Source: Clostridiaceae bacterium (GTDB taxonomy: Bacteria; Bacillota; Clostridia; DSM-8532). From it: DNA of 64,000 bases. The notes beneath the pieces were generated by a model. It made no database searches. It saw nothing but the letters and a program-made list of their open reading frames with translations, and was not told the origin of the DNA. Shown piece after piece: positions 35,382-43,884 of the stretch. The stretch covers positions 1 to 64,000 of the forward strand of contig DUNT01000078.1 of NCBI GenBank assembly GCA_012839205.1, given 5' to 3'. Position numbers and translations under genes: made by a program. The number at the start of each line of letters is the position of its first letter. The first letter of the stretch is position 1.

Positions 35382-36158
35382 CTATTTTTCTTGCTTATGC
35401 CATGTCAATGAAAATGTGTCATAAAAACTCTGACTTTGAAGCACCACATCCGGTGGCCCCACTTCAAGGACAGTATGATTCAGCAAGACAACCCTGTCTG
35501 CATATCGCTGAACCATATCAAGGTCATGGGATACTAAAATAATTGTAAGGTCGTAATCTTTTCTAAGAGCTGACACTGTTTCATAAAACAATTCCATTCC
35601 ATTTTGATCAATACCCGATACCGGCTCATCCAAAAGAAGCAAATCCGGGACAGGGTCCAATGCTAAAGCCAGAAGAACTCTTTGTAATTCTCCTCCCGAC
35701 AGAGCGCCAAGACGTCTGTCTATAAGATGTTGGGCTTTTACTACCGCCAGTCTTTCCTTTACCTTTTCCACTTCCTTTTTTCTTCGGATAAGCCATGCAG
35801 GAAAGTTAGACCTGCAGGAAAGAAATAAATCCAGAACACTTGTAGGGGATGTAGAATCCAGATTAAGGTTTTGCGGTACATACCCCATAACAGGTACTTG
35901 AAATGAACCCTTTTGAGCCTGAACATATTCCAGTGAACCGGTATGGGGTATATCACCCAGAAGCGCTTTTATAAGTGTGCTCTTCCCCGCTCCATTGGGA
36001 CCTATAATTGCAGTCAGCTCTCCACAATGAATATGAAGATTGATATCTTTAAGGATAACAGTGTTTCCCAAAGTCACACCAAACTTTTTTATTTTTGTAC
36101 AACACAACCCACAGCTTCGTTTTTGACAACTGTTTTCAGAAATATAAACATTCTTCAT
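35382..36158 (-). CDS. znuC: Zinc ABC transporter ATP-binding protein with cysteine-rich N terminus
   Basis: A 258-residue ATPase. Walker A is GPNGAGKST (about residues 54-62), the signature is LSGGELQRV and Walker B is LLLLDEPVSG. The H-loop is VSHD. An unusual leader, SENSCQKRSCGLCCTKIKKF, precedes the core with four cysteines in 11 residues. Typical ZnuC proteins begin near the KKFGVTLGN segment. The start overlaps the znuA stop by four bases (ATGA). The extra cysteines may bind metal, which is inference. Confidence 0.93.
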   Translation of the reverse strand: MKNVYISENSCQKRSCGLCCTKIKKFGVTLGNTVILKDINLHIHCGELTAIIGPNGAGKSTLIKALLGDIPHTGSLEYVQAQKGSFQVPVMGYVPQNLNLDSTSPTSVLDLFLSCRSNFPAWLIRRKKEVEKVKERLAVVKAQHLIDRRLGALSGGELQRVLLALALDPVPDLLLLDEPVSGIDQNGMELFYETVSALRKDYDLTIILVSHDLDMVQRYADRVVLLNHTVLEVGPPDVVLQSQSFYDTFSLTWHKQEK

Positions 36159-37054
36159 TTTAACGCCTCAATTAATACTTCTAAATTCTCTTTCATTATT
36201 CTTTCATAGCTATCTGACTCTGCGTCCTTAGGACCTGTAACCACCGGATCAAGAATATAAATCTTTGCTCCCGTCTGGGCAGCAATTGATTCTGCTGCCT
36301 TAGGCGAGTACTGGGGTTCTGTAAAAAGCACCTTGACCTGAGCTTCATTTATAGCTTTTATAGTTTCGGCCAATTCACCAGCACTTGGTTCTGAACCAGG
36401 CTCTCTCTCGATCACTGAAACAATATTCAGATCAAATTCATGGGCAAAGTATGGAAAAGCCTCGTGGAATGTAACTATATCTCTGGTTTCGATATCTTTT
36501 AAAGCATCATGCATACTTTGTTTAAGAGCCTCGAGTTTTTTTATATAATTCTCACTGTTTTTTCTATAAAAGGTCTCATTTGCCGGATCAGCTGCTATAA
36601 GGCCATCTGTAATATTTCTTACCTCTTGAATTGCTCCGCTGATACTAACCCATACATGCGGGTTCTTCTCTCCGTTCTCATCATCCAGAAGTTCCATACC
36701 CTTTGCTGCTTCGATTATGGTAAGCTCAGGGAGCTGACTAATTACTTTTTCCAGAAATGACTCCATTCCGGCTCCGTTAATAATAAAAATATCTGCTTTC
36801 TCCAGAATTTTCATATCTGCAGGAACCAACTGATAATCATGAAGACATCCTGTTTGAGGTTCAGTCATGTTGACTACTCTGACACCTTCAATACCATCTG
36901 CTATGTTACTTGTAAATATATACATCGGATAAAATGAGGTTACAATTAAAGTATCCTTATCCTGCTCAAAACCTATATTGCCGTCAGGCCCGCTACATGC
37001 TGAAAATACCAGAAATAGCATAAAAGTTAATATTAACAAACCAGTTTTTTTCAT
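36155..37054 (-). CDS. znuA: Zinc-binding lipoprotein of the ABC transporter
   Basis: A 299-residue metal-binding protein. Its signal peptide begins MKKTGLLILTFMLFLVF and ends in the lipobox SAC. Metal-ligand histidines appear in GCLHDYQLVPADM, NPHVWVS and TFHEAFPYFAHEF. There is no long histidine-rich loop. ATG 37054 follows AAAGGAG with a five-base gap. A longer version beginning at 37093 runs through a candidate Zur box and is rejected. It heads the operon znuA-znuC-znuB-zur. Confidence 0.9.
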   Translation of the reverse strand: MKKTGLLILTFMLFLVFSACSGPDGNIGFEQDKDTLIVTSFYPMYIFTSNIADGIEGVRVVNMTEPQTGCLHDYQLVPADMKILEKADIFIINGAGMESFLEKVISQLPELTIIEAAKGMELLDDENGEKNPHVWVSISGAIQEVRNITDGLIAADPANETFYRKNSENYIKKLEALKQSMHDALKDIETRDIVTFHEAFPYFAHEFDLNIVSVIEREPGSEPSAGELAETIKAINEAQVKVLFTEPQYSPKAAESIAAQTGAKIYILDPVVTGPKDAESDSYERIMKENLEVLIEALK

Positions 37055-37068
37055 AATAACTCCTTTGT

Positions 37069-37089
37069 AATTGGGAATGATTCGCATTT
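37069..37089 (-). promoter_or_regulatory. Candidate Zur operator upstream of znuA
   Basis: The 21-base minus-strand sequence AAATGCGAATCATTCCCAATT matches the B. subtilis-type Zur box (AAATCGT-AATNATT-ACGATTT) at 15 of the 20 defined positions, including the core AATCATT. It lies between the likely promoter and the znuA start. Binding by the adjacent Zur is inference. Confidence 0.6.
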
Positions 37090-37132
37090 GCACTATATAT
37101 TATTATGCACTTATTTTCACAAAAATAAAACC

Positions 37133-37161
37133 TTTTTGTTGAAAAATATCTCAATTATAAT
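37133..37161 (+). promoter_or_regulatory. Candidate promoter of the poly-cysteine peptide gene
   Basis: A perfect TATAAT (37156-37161) with a weak -35, TTTTTG (37133-37138), at 17-base spacing. The predicted leader is about 68 bases. Confidence 0.5.
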
Positions 37162-37235
37162 TCTAATGATGGGTAGTGGCATTATTGCCCGAATACGAAT
37201 ACTATGTAATAGGAGCTTGTACAAAGGAGAATTCT

Positions 37236-37343
37236 ATGTTTTTCGGTATCTGGAACCGAAGGCGAAACAGGTGCTGTTGTAGATGTTGTTGCAGATGTTG
37301 TTGCTGTTGCAGATGTTGTTGCTGCTGCAGGTGTTGCTGCTAA
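37236..37343 (+). CDS. Poly-cysteine/arginine peptide (35 residues, 19 Cys)
   Basis: ATG 37236 lies six bases after AAAGGAG. The product begins MFFGIWNRRRNR and continues as blocks of three or five cysteines separated by single arginines (C3-R-C3-R-C5-R-C5-R-C3). It ends at TAA 37341. Nineteen of 35 residues are cysteine and eight are arginine. A promoter precedes it and a strong terminator follows at 37445. The gene diverges from the znuA zinc-uptake operon, so metal binding or metal-responsive expression is an attractive idea. I recognise no described family. The codon pattern TGT/TGC/AGA is repetitive, so repeat slippage may have shaped it. Confidence 0.65.
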   Translation: MFFGIWNRRRNRCCCRCCCRCCCCCRCCCCCRCCC

Positions 37344-37444
37344 TCAACATACTGTAAACAGCGAAATAAAATCTCCTTACCAAACATAGCTTCATCTTTA
37401 AACGCCTAAACCTGATTGGTCTTCTTGATTTAATCTGCCGACAC

Positions 37445-37471
37445 AGGGCCTGGTATAAGGCCCTCTTTTTT
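37445..37471 (+). terminator. Terminator downstream of the poly-cysteine gene
   Basis: Stem AGGGCC (37445-37450) with GGCCCT (37459-37464), loop TGGTATAA, followed by six T. It lies about 100 bases beyond the stop codon. No second gene is evident between the two. Confidence 0.88.
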
Positions 37472-37588
37472 ATACAGAATTGCAGTTGGGAAATCAACCA
37501 GCCATTCTATGAAAACACCATGTGAAACCTTTAGCCAATGTCATGCGTGCCGCTCAGGAATTTCATCCGGAAATTATTCGCGACGCTC

Positions 37589-37612
37589 CGCAATCCATGC
37601 TCCGCTTTACGT
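37589..37612. repeat. Second copy of the 122-bp element core
   Basis: CGCAATCCATGCTCCGCTTTACGT matches 30804-30826 with one inserted T. It lies in a 366-base gap, 37472-37838. The gap also holds an in-frame stretch readable as protein (about 37528-37683) that resembles a gene fragment but has no start or family match. No full arms are seen here. Confidence 0.65.
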
Positions 37613-37696
37613 ATGATATCGGCAGCGGTTCCTCCCTACTTAAATTCATTTATCGTGGTGCGGGTAACGCGTGGGAACTCTGAGCCCCCCCATGTC

Positions 37697-37740
37697 ATTC
37701 TGAGCGTCAGCGAAGAATCTTATGCGGTGACATAAAGGGG
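37697..37740. repeat. Dispersed repeat, copy 4
   Basis: TGTCATTCTGAGCGTCAGCG, then AAGAATCTTATGCGGTGACA. It is the cleanest copy, and its start matches copy 1 with one change. Confidence 0.8.
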
Positions 37741-37805
37741 TCTGATGCGACCTCTGGAAGACACCCCAAGGCGGAACAAGGTATCTGTCCCCGTTCCCAT
37801 AAGCA

Positions 37806-37834
37806 ATAAAAAAGAAGAGCATGTGCTCTTCTTT
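37806..37834 (-). terminator. Terminator of the zinc-ribbon gene
   Basis: On the minus strand AAGAAGAGCACATGCTCTTC forms a hairpin followed by TTTTTTATT, just after the stop codon. Confidence 0.9.
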
Positions 37835-37838
37835 CTGA

Positions 37839-38024
37839 TTACCAACGATTTCCGCCGCCGAAACTTCTATTACGATTGTTTCTTTCCATTTTTCTTGCCC
37901 TTCTGCAATCTGGGCATCTCTGGGGCTCGTTCTCAAATCCTTTTTCCTGATAGAAAGCCTGCTCTCCCTCAGTAAAAATAAATTCCGAGTTGCAATCTTT
38001 GCATGATAAAGTTTTGTCTGCCAT
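37839..38024 (-). CDS. Small zinc-ribbon protein
   Basis: A 61-residue protein with two CxxC pairs, SCKDCNSEF and RCPDCRRARK. This matches the probable-zinc-binding family of about 50-60 residues. A basic, glycine- and asparagine-rich tail (RNNRNRSFGGGNRW) suggests nucleic-acid contact. GGGAGG lies ahead of the ATG. It has its own promoter and terminator. The function of the family is not known to me. Confidence 0.85.
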   Translation of the reverse strand: MADKTLSCKDCNSEFIFTEGEQAFYQEKGFENEPQRCPDCRRARKMERNNRNRSFGGGNRW

Positions 38025-38145
38025 TAGCCTATACCTCCCTTAATATATTTGGATTAAGTCTTCTTTACTACTAACTCCAAATAATCTAAGAGAGCTTGAA
38101 CTAATAAAGAATAAATCCATGCGTATAAGACTGACTTACTAAATT

Positions 38146-38174
38146 AGTATACCACCGCAATGATAATTATACAA
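38146..38174 (-). promoter_or_regulatory. Promoter of the zinc-ribbon gene
   Basis: Minus strand TTGTAT (38169-38174), 17-base spacer and TATACT (38146-38151). The leader is about 115 bases. Confidence 0.65.
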
Positions 38175-38224
38175 GTAGAAAAATAAATTTTTTACCACTA
38201 CTGACACACTATTACTTATTAACT

Positions 38225-39031
38225 TCAGTTTGCTACTTTTTCACTGAGCCTTAATGTATCAGCAACTAATGCTATGAATTCAGAATTAGTGGGCTTTCCT
38301 TTGCGGGTATTAATGGTGTAACCAAATAAATCATTGATAGTGTCTACCTTCCCCCGGTTCCATGCAACTTCGATTGCGTGTCGTATAGCACGCTCAACTC
38401 TGCTGGGGGTTGTCTTGTGGTTCTTTGCAAGTTCAGGATATAGCCTTTTTGTTACCGCACTTATTATCTCACGATCTTTAACGGCCATTATAATGGCATC
38501 CCGCATATACTGATATCCCTTAATATGAGCAGGAACTCCAACATCTCTCATTATTTGAGTTATTCTTGTCTGAACATTGTCTCCCCCATAATTTGATTTT
38601 GACAGGCTGACAGGTTGAGCCGCCGGTTCCATCCTGATTACAGTCGGAACATGGGTTCTCACTAATTCTCTGATTCTTTCAACCAGTACACTTAAATCGA
38701 AAGGTTTTACTATATAATAAATTGCACCTAAGGAGAGAGCTTGCTGTGTGATTGCGTCCTGCCCTACTGCAGATAGGATAATAAATAAGGGCTTATCGGA
38801 TGCAGGGACATTCTTGTACTTCATTAAAACACCTAACCCGTCAAGCCTCGGCATAATAATATCAAGTACAACAATATCCGGCTTTGTTTTTTCAATCATT
38901 TCAATTGCATCCTCACCATTCTCAACCCTGGCTGTTACCTCAATGTCATTCTGACTCTCTAAATACTCTGTGATAATCATACCAAACGCATCATTATCAT
39001 CAGCTACAAGAACTCTTATTTTTTCATTCAC
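38225..39031 (-). CDS. spo0A: Stage 0 sporulation protein A
   Basis: A 268-residue master regulator of sporulation. The receiver has VADDND and the phosphoacceptor Asp 57 ([12 protein letters not shown]). The C-terminal effector domain has [16 protein letters not shown] and [21 protein letters not shown], plus the closing [19 protein letters not shown]. These are hallmarks of Spo0A. The start is GTG at 39031, seven bases after GGGAGG. The gene upstream is a class B PBP instead of spoIVB, which is the usual neighbour in Bacillus and many Clostridia. Confidence 0.97.
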   Translation of the reverse strand: MNEKIRVLVADDNDAFGMIITEYLESQNDIEVTARVENGEDAIEMIEKTKPDIVVLDIIMPRLDGLGVLMKYKNVPASDKPLFIILSAVGQDAITQQALSLGAIYYIVKPFDLSVLVERIRELVRTHVPTVIRMEPAAQPVSLSKSNYGGDNVQTRITQIMRDVGVPAHIKGYQYMRDAIIMAVKDREIISAVTKRLYPELAKNHKTTPSRVERAIRHAIEVAWNRGKVDTINDLFGYTINTRKGKPTNSEFIALVADTLRLSEKVAN

Positions 39032-39060
39032 ACTAAAACCTCCCTTATTCTATATAATTA

Positions 39061-39089
39061 ATTATAGTGCTATCTTCCACATTTTACAA
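39061..39089 (-). promoter_or_regulatory. Candidate sigma-A promoter of spo0A
   Basis: Minus strand TTGTAA (39084-39089), 17-base spacer and TATAAT (39061-39066), about 30 bases upstream of the GTG start. I found no confident sigma-H site or 0A box in the 212-base gap. Confidence 0.65.
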
Positions 39090-39243
39090 GAAAAGTTTTT
39101 GTATTACCTGTATATAAAGGCTAATATGTACATTATAAGCAGGTTTTTCTATTTATATAATTATTAAACAAGGGAAATATGACGAAGTTTATCGATTGTC
39201 GCTTTCCTTTATACACCATGATATTAGAACTGTATTACTGTGA

Positions 39244-40899
39244 TTAGTAGCCTGCATCCATAATTTGCGCAGATATTTCTGCAAAAATCGGAGCCGCACT
39301 GCTCGATCCGCTTTGCCCATCCTCTATAAAGACACAAAGTGCATAGCGCGGGCAATCTACTGGAAAATATCCTGAAAACCATGCATGCAAAATATTTCTG
39401 TTGTCTTTTATCCATCCTGTTTCAGCGCTCCCGGTTTTCCCGGCACTTCCGCCATGGCCACCTATATCTGCCCATTTACCGGTTCCTGATTGAACTGTTA
39501 AGAGCATCATTCCTTGAAGAGCAGCTGCAGTCTCTTTTGAGATTACTCTGCTCCAGGCTGGCGTGCTGATATTTCTGATTTTTTGACCTTGATTATTTAC
39601 AATAGCCTTTATCAGGGACACATCATTTAAAAGTCCTCCGTTTGCAATAACTGAAGCTATGTTGGCGGCCTGAACCGGAGATATTAGTATTTCACCCTGG
39701 CCGATGGATATGTTGCCTATTTCAGCTGGCGATGCATCCCCTATATAGCTGGGTAGAGTACCTGTAGACTCTTCAATACCTTCATTTTCTAAACCAGTAT
39801 TTCTGGCAAGCCCGAAATTATCTGCCATTTCTAATATTTTATCCCGGCCGATTTCAATTCCTAAATTGATAAAATATGAGTTGCATGATCTGGCAAAGGC
39901 TTGAACCATATTAATATTTCCATGTCCTCCATCCTCGTAGCTGGTACATTTCATTCTCAAACCACCTAAATCCACATATCCGGGACAATTATACATAGTA
40001 TCCGGTGAGAAACCATCTTCCAGAGCTGCTGCTGCAGTTATCATTTTAAATATTGACCCCGGAGTGTAGGCTCCAAGAGCCCTGTTAAATAACGGCTGTT
40101 CTTCATCCAGTAAATAAGGATTAATATTTGAAGGATTAAAATCCGGCCTTGAGGCGATTGCCAAAATATCACCCGTCAATATATCCAATAGCACAACTGC
40201 ACCTTTGTCTACCATATGGTCCATTGTACTTTCAACAATGTTTTGAAGATGGTAATCCAGAGTTAATTGTATATTAAGTCGCTCCTTACCCATACTGTTC
40301 CATATACGATAACCCAGCTCATTCATAAAACTATTCCCCGCATCGGCCAATATACCTACATATACACCGCCTCCACGGTTAAGAGTATTTTGGTATGCTT
40401 TTTCAATTCCTGCCAGACCTTCCGCTCCGTTTTTATCTACATAACCCAGTATATGTGGAGCCAATGTAGATTCGTTATAACGCCTTTTTAGGTCTATAAC
40501 ACTTATACCTGTCAATGAAGAATCCGATATAGCCCTTGCCTGGGCAGCTGTAATATTAGTTACATAAGGTAAATTATCCTTAGATAGCTGCTCTTTTAAA
40601 AACACTGTATCAAAACCCAGCACGTCTGCAACTATCATTAGTGAATTTGGATTATTTAAAAGAGTAACCGGCTGTAAAATAGCTTTCCAGTAGGTGTCCC
40701 GTCCAGTAAAGCTGATACCGTTTCTGTCCAGAATATCACCACGTTCTTTGTAAATAATCCGGTTTCGGCTTTGTTGGATAGCAGCTTCTGTTGAATACTG
40801 TTTTCCTGTAGTGGCCTGGATATTATATAGTTTTATTGCAACCATGATTAGTAAGAATATAAATACAGAGCGAAATGCTTTTAAACGTTTTATATGCAA
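39244..40899 (-). CDS. Class B penicillin-binding protein (transpeptidase)
   Basis: A 551-residue membrane transpeptidase. An N-terminal anchor (about 10-25) is followed by a dimerisation region (NRIIYKERGDILDRNG). The transpeptidase domain has SIFK (active serine, segment YTPGSIFKMITAA), SCN (FARSCNSYF) and KTG (AGKTGSAETG). It cross-links peptidoglycan; SpoVD/FtsI or PBP2 group is the likely placement. It has no C-terminal PASTA domain. Its position upstream of spo0A suggests a role in sporulation or elongation, which is inference. Confidence 0.92.
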   Translation of the reverse strand: MHIKRLKAFRSVFIFLLIMVAIKLYNIQATTGKQYSTEAAIQQSRNRIIYKERGDILDRNGISFTGRDTYWKAILQPVTLLNNPNSLMIVADVLGFDTVFLKEQLSKDNLPYVTNITAAQARAISDSSLTGISVIDLKRRYNESTLAPHILGYVDKNGAEGLAGIEKAYQNTLNRGGGVYVGILADAGNSFMNELGYRIWNSMGKERLNIQLTLDYHLQNIVESTMDHMVDKGAVVLLDILTGDILAIASRPDFNPSNINPYLLDEEQPLFNRALGAYTPGSIFKMITAAAALEDGFSPDTMYNCPGYVDLGGLRMKCTSYEDGGHGNINMVQAFARSCNSYFINLGIEIGRDKILEMADNFGLARNTGLENEGIEESTGTLPSYIGDASPAEIGNISIGQGEILISPVQAANIASVIANGGLLNDVSLIKAIVNNQGQKIRNISTPAWSRVISKETAAALQGMMLLTVQSGTGKWADIGGHGGSAGKTGSAETGWIKDNRNILHAWFSGYFPVDCPRYALCVFIEDGQSGSSSAAPIFAEISAQIMDAGY

Positions 40900-41041
40900 T
40901 CATACACACCCCTTAGAACAAGAGTGTTTCCAGTATTTTGCATTCTTATACATTCTTTAATAAGTTTATGAAAAAATTGATATGTCTGATATTAACTATG
41001 CATTATTAAACATAGTACCATATATCCACTTCTATACAGGG

Positions 41042-41992
41042 TTATTTAAGCACTTCCCAATAGCACCTGACCCTTTTTATATCTTCAGCAACTTGTTTCT
41101 TTAAGGCTTCAATATTATCGTATTTTTTTTCATCTCTTAACTTCTGAATAAAACAAACCTCAATATCTTTTCCATAAATATCCTCATCATAATCCAACAG
41201 ATGAGTTTCTATAGAAAAAGTGCTGTCTTCCCTGAGAGTAGGGGCAATACCAACATTGGTAATACTATTCATCCATTTGCTTCCATATTTTGTTTTTGTA
41301 ATATAGACACCGTTGGCTGGTACCACCATCTTGGGGTGCGCGATAATATTAGCAGTCGGAAAGCCCAGAGTTCTTCCCATACGCCTTCCAGCAACTACTG
41401 TCCCATATAATGAAAAATGCCTGCCTAACAGCTGGAAAACCCGTTCCATTTTACCCTTTTTTATATAATCACGAATAAGCGTGCTGCTCACTATTTCAGA
41501 CTTTACTTTTACCGGAGGTATTACTATAACTCTAAAACCATACTTTTCTCCGCTTTTTTTAAGATATTCTATATCTCCTTTTCCTTTATATCCAAATCTG
41601 TAGTTAAATCCTACAACTGTCAGGCGGACGTTTAGAGTATCAATGAGAATATTTTTTATAAACTCTTCTGGTGACAATCGGGAAAAGTCTTCATCAAATT
41701 CCTTATAGTATAAGGTGTCCAATGCAGTTGACTCCAAAATCTTTGTCTTTTGCTCATTTGTTGTAATAAGCTGATTCATCAAAGTTTTTCGGAGCATAGT
41801 CTCCGGATGCTTAGTGAAAGTATATACTACAGAATGTAAATCATTTAACTTACACTCACTGATCAGAGTATTGATAAGTGCCATATGACCAATGTGGAGA
41901 CCATCAAAATTGCCAAGTCCCACCCCGGTGTGTTTCCGAAAAGTATTGTCATGGATTTGTGTAATAACTCGCAAACTTTTCCTTCCTTTCAT
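41042..41992 (-). CDS. ribF: Bifunctional riboflavin kinase/FAD synthetase
   Basis: A 316-residue enzyme making FMN and FAD. The N-terminal FAD synthetase half has VGLGNFDGLHIGHMALI and the RDYIKKG segment, with SSTLIRD. The C-terminal riboflavin kinase half has GRRMGRTLGFPTAN and NVGIAPT. It overlaps truB by four bases, the end of the translation operon. Confidence 0.97.
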   Translation of the reverse strand: MKGRKSLRVITQIHDNTFRKHTGVGLGNFDGLHIGHMALINTLISECKLNDLHSVVYTFTKHPETMLRKTLMNQLITTNEQKTKILESTALDTLYYKEFDEDFSRLSPEEFIKNILIDTLNVRLTVVGFNYRFGYKGKGDIEYLKKSGEKYGFRVIVIPPVKVKSEIVSSTLIRDYIKKGKMERVFQLLGRHFSLYGTVVAGRRMGRTLGFPTANIIAHPKMVVPANGVYITKTKYGSKWMNSITNVGIAPTLREDSTFSIETHLLDYDEDIYGKDIEVCFIQKLRDEKKYDNIEALKKQVAEDIKRVRCYWEVLK

Positions 41993-42897
41993 AGTCCAAT
42001 GCTGTCATTGCCAATCCATTTATGAGTTCGCAGCCTTAAATGCGCATCTTCCTGTATGGTTTTTCCTATGGCAAGAAAGACACCGCTCTCATGGTACACT
42101 CTAATAAAGTCTGCTGTCAATCCCCCTAATGGCACCGAAAGACCATTTTTCAACCTGAGAGCATTATTATGGGATATATATACTGAGGGCATTTTCAAAA
42201 GCGCCTTATCCATAGAAATTAACGCAGTTTCTAATTTCATCTTTGATTTTATTTCTTCCAGATCATCCAATGTATATGAATCATCCAGCATAAATGGTCC
42301 TGAACGGGTTCTTATCAGTGAATTCATATGCCCGCCACAGCCCAGGAGCTGGCCTATATCATGGCAAAGGGTTCTTACGTATGTACCTTTTGAACACTCA
42401 ACCTCAAAAGTTACATGAACCTTATCTGATTTCCGCTCAATATTTAAAATATCTATCTTATAGATGGTTATTGGCCTGGGACTTCGCTCCACCTCAATTC
42501 CTCTTCTGGCGAGTTCATAAAGTCTTTTTCCCTTTATTCTCACTGCTGAATACATAGGAGGAATCTGTTCTTGATCCCCCATAAAGCTATTTATTGCAGT
42601 TTCAATTTCTTCATCAGAAACTAAAACCGGTTTTTCAAGAATAATACTGCCGGTTGCATCCTGGGTGTCGGTAGCAGCACCCAAAAGCAGCCCCACCCGA
42701 TAGGCCTTATCTTCATCCATCAAATACTCTATGACTTTGGTTGCTTTTCCTATACAAAGAGGCAGCACACCGCTGGCATCAGGATCCAGTGTACCTGTAT
42801 GTCCGACTTTTTTTATCTGATACAATCTGCGTATTCTGGAAACAACATCAAACGAAGTGATACCTGTTGGTTTATTTACAATTATAATTCCGTTCAT
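41989..42897 (-). CDS. truB: tRNA pseudouridine55 synthase
   Basis: A 302-residue enzyme that makes pseudouridine 55 in tRNA. The family start MNGIIIVNKPTGITSFDVV and the catalytic segment GHTGTLDPDASGVLPLC (active Asp) are present. The PUA-like end is intact. It overlaps nrnA and ribF by four bases each. Confidence 0.97.
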   Translation of the reverse strand: MNGIIIVNKPTGITSFDVVSRIRRLYQIKKVGHTGTLDPDASGVLPLCIGKATKVIEYLMDEDKAYRVGLLLGAATDTQDATGSIILEKPVLVSDEEIETAINSFMGDQEQIPPMYSAVRIKGKRLYELARRGIEVERSPRPITIYKIDILNIERKSDKVHVTFEVECSKGTYVRTLCHDIGQLLGCGGHMNSLIRTRSGPFMLDDSYTLDDLEEIKSKMKLETALISMDKALLKMPSVYISHNNALRLKNGLSVPLGGLTADFIRVYHESGVFLAIGKTIQEDAHLRLRTHKWIGNDSIGL

Positions 42898-43871
42898 CTG
42901 GTTTCCCTTCGAATTTTGGGCACAATTACCTCAATAAGTTTTTCTATAAGTTTCTCACGGGGGCCGGTGCTATTAAAACCGGCAGCCCGTTTATGACCGC
43001 CTCCGTCAAATTTCTCTGCGATTTCGGATACATCAACATAGTTATTGGATCTTAGATTACCTCTGAAGTTTCCTTCTTCGTCTTCCCGCAGAAATACCGA
43101 AACCTCTACGCCTTCAAGATTACGTCCAATATTGACCAATCCTTCGAAATCATCATTCTTAACATTATAGTTTTGGATATCTTCATAAGTTAAATAGGAT
43201 ACTGCCAGCTTTCCATTTTCTAATAGTCTTAATGAGTTTATTGTCTTTTTCATAAGATACAACTTTGTATAGGAAATCATATCGAATACTTTTTTTATAA
43301 CATAAGGAAAATCAATCTCATACCTCATTAAATCTGCACAAATCATCAGTGTTTCGGGAGTTGTGTTGGTATACCTGAATCCGCCTGTATCAGTTACAAT
43401 AGCTGTGTAAAGACATATGGATATATCCTTGTTAAGGTTTCTTTTAAAATAGTTTAAAATCAAATCGTAGACTATCTCACCTGTAGCAGAAGATTTTATA
43501 TTTACATATGAGTAATGGGCTTCAACTCGGTTGGTAGCATGATGATCTATGCTAAGCCTTATTTTTGCGTCCCAAAAATAAGGCTCCCGTTTGCCAAGCC
43601 GTGAAATATCCCCGTTATCAATATTAACTGCAGTAGTATATCGATCCTTAGGGGTTGTCTTTATTAACTCCTGTCCTGGAAGAAAATCCAGATTGGATGG
43701 AACCTCCTCCTCCAGAAGTATATCTACGTTCTTGCCCATGTCAGATAAAGCTAAGCCCAAAGCAAGTGCGGCTCCCAAAGCATCGCCGTCTGCATTTATA
43801 TGAGGCAGAAGAACTACATCTTCTGAATCCATAAGATGTTCTGAGATTTTTTGGAGTGTTTCGTCAAACAT
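42894..43871 (-). CDS. nrnA: DHH-family oligoribonuclease/pAp phosphatase
   Basis: A 325-residue DHH/DHHA1 protein that removes nucleotides from short oligoribonucleotides and dephosphorylates pAp. The DHH motifs HINADGDALGAALALG, SIDHHATN and DTGGFRYTNT, plus the C-terminal GGGHKRAAG, are visible. The ATG at 43871 follows GGGGAG. An extension to 43946 would overlap rbfA and is rejected. Confidence 0.95.
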   Translation of the reverse strand: MFDETLQKISEHLMDSEDVVLLPHINADGDALGAALALGLALSDMGKNVDILLEEEVPSNLDFLPGQELIKTTPKDRYTTAVNIDNGDISRLGKREPYFWDAKIRLSIDHHATNRVEAHYSYVNIKSSATGEIVYDLILNYFKRNLNKDISICLYTAIVTDTGGFRYTNTTPETLMICADLMRYEIDFPYVIKKVFDMISYTKLYLMKKTINSLRLLENGKLAVSYLTYEDIQNYNVKNDDFEGLVNIGRNLEGVEVSVFLREDEEGNFRGNLRSNNYVDVSEIAEKFDGGGHKRAAGFNSTGPREKLIEKLIEVIVPKIRRETR

Positions 43872-43884
43872 ATTAAGCTCCCCA

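Noticed and set aside
37260-37340. The TGTTGC tract as a simple non-coding trinucleotide repeat
   Set aside because: It has a non-repetitive in-frame start, a well-spaced ribosome binding site, a stop and a terminator. It remains the main alternative and is named in the finding.
37234-37497. Minus-strand frame rich in asparagine and serine opposite the poly-Cys gene
   Set aside because: It is the mirror of the TGT/TGC repeat, lacks a ribosome binding site, and runs across the plus-strand terminator.
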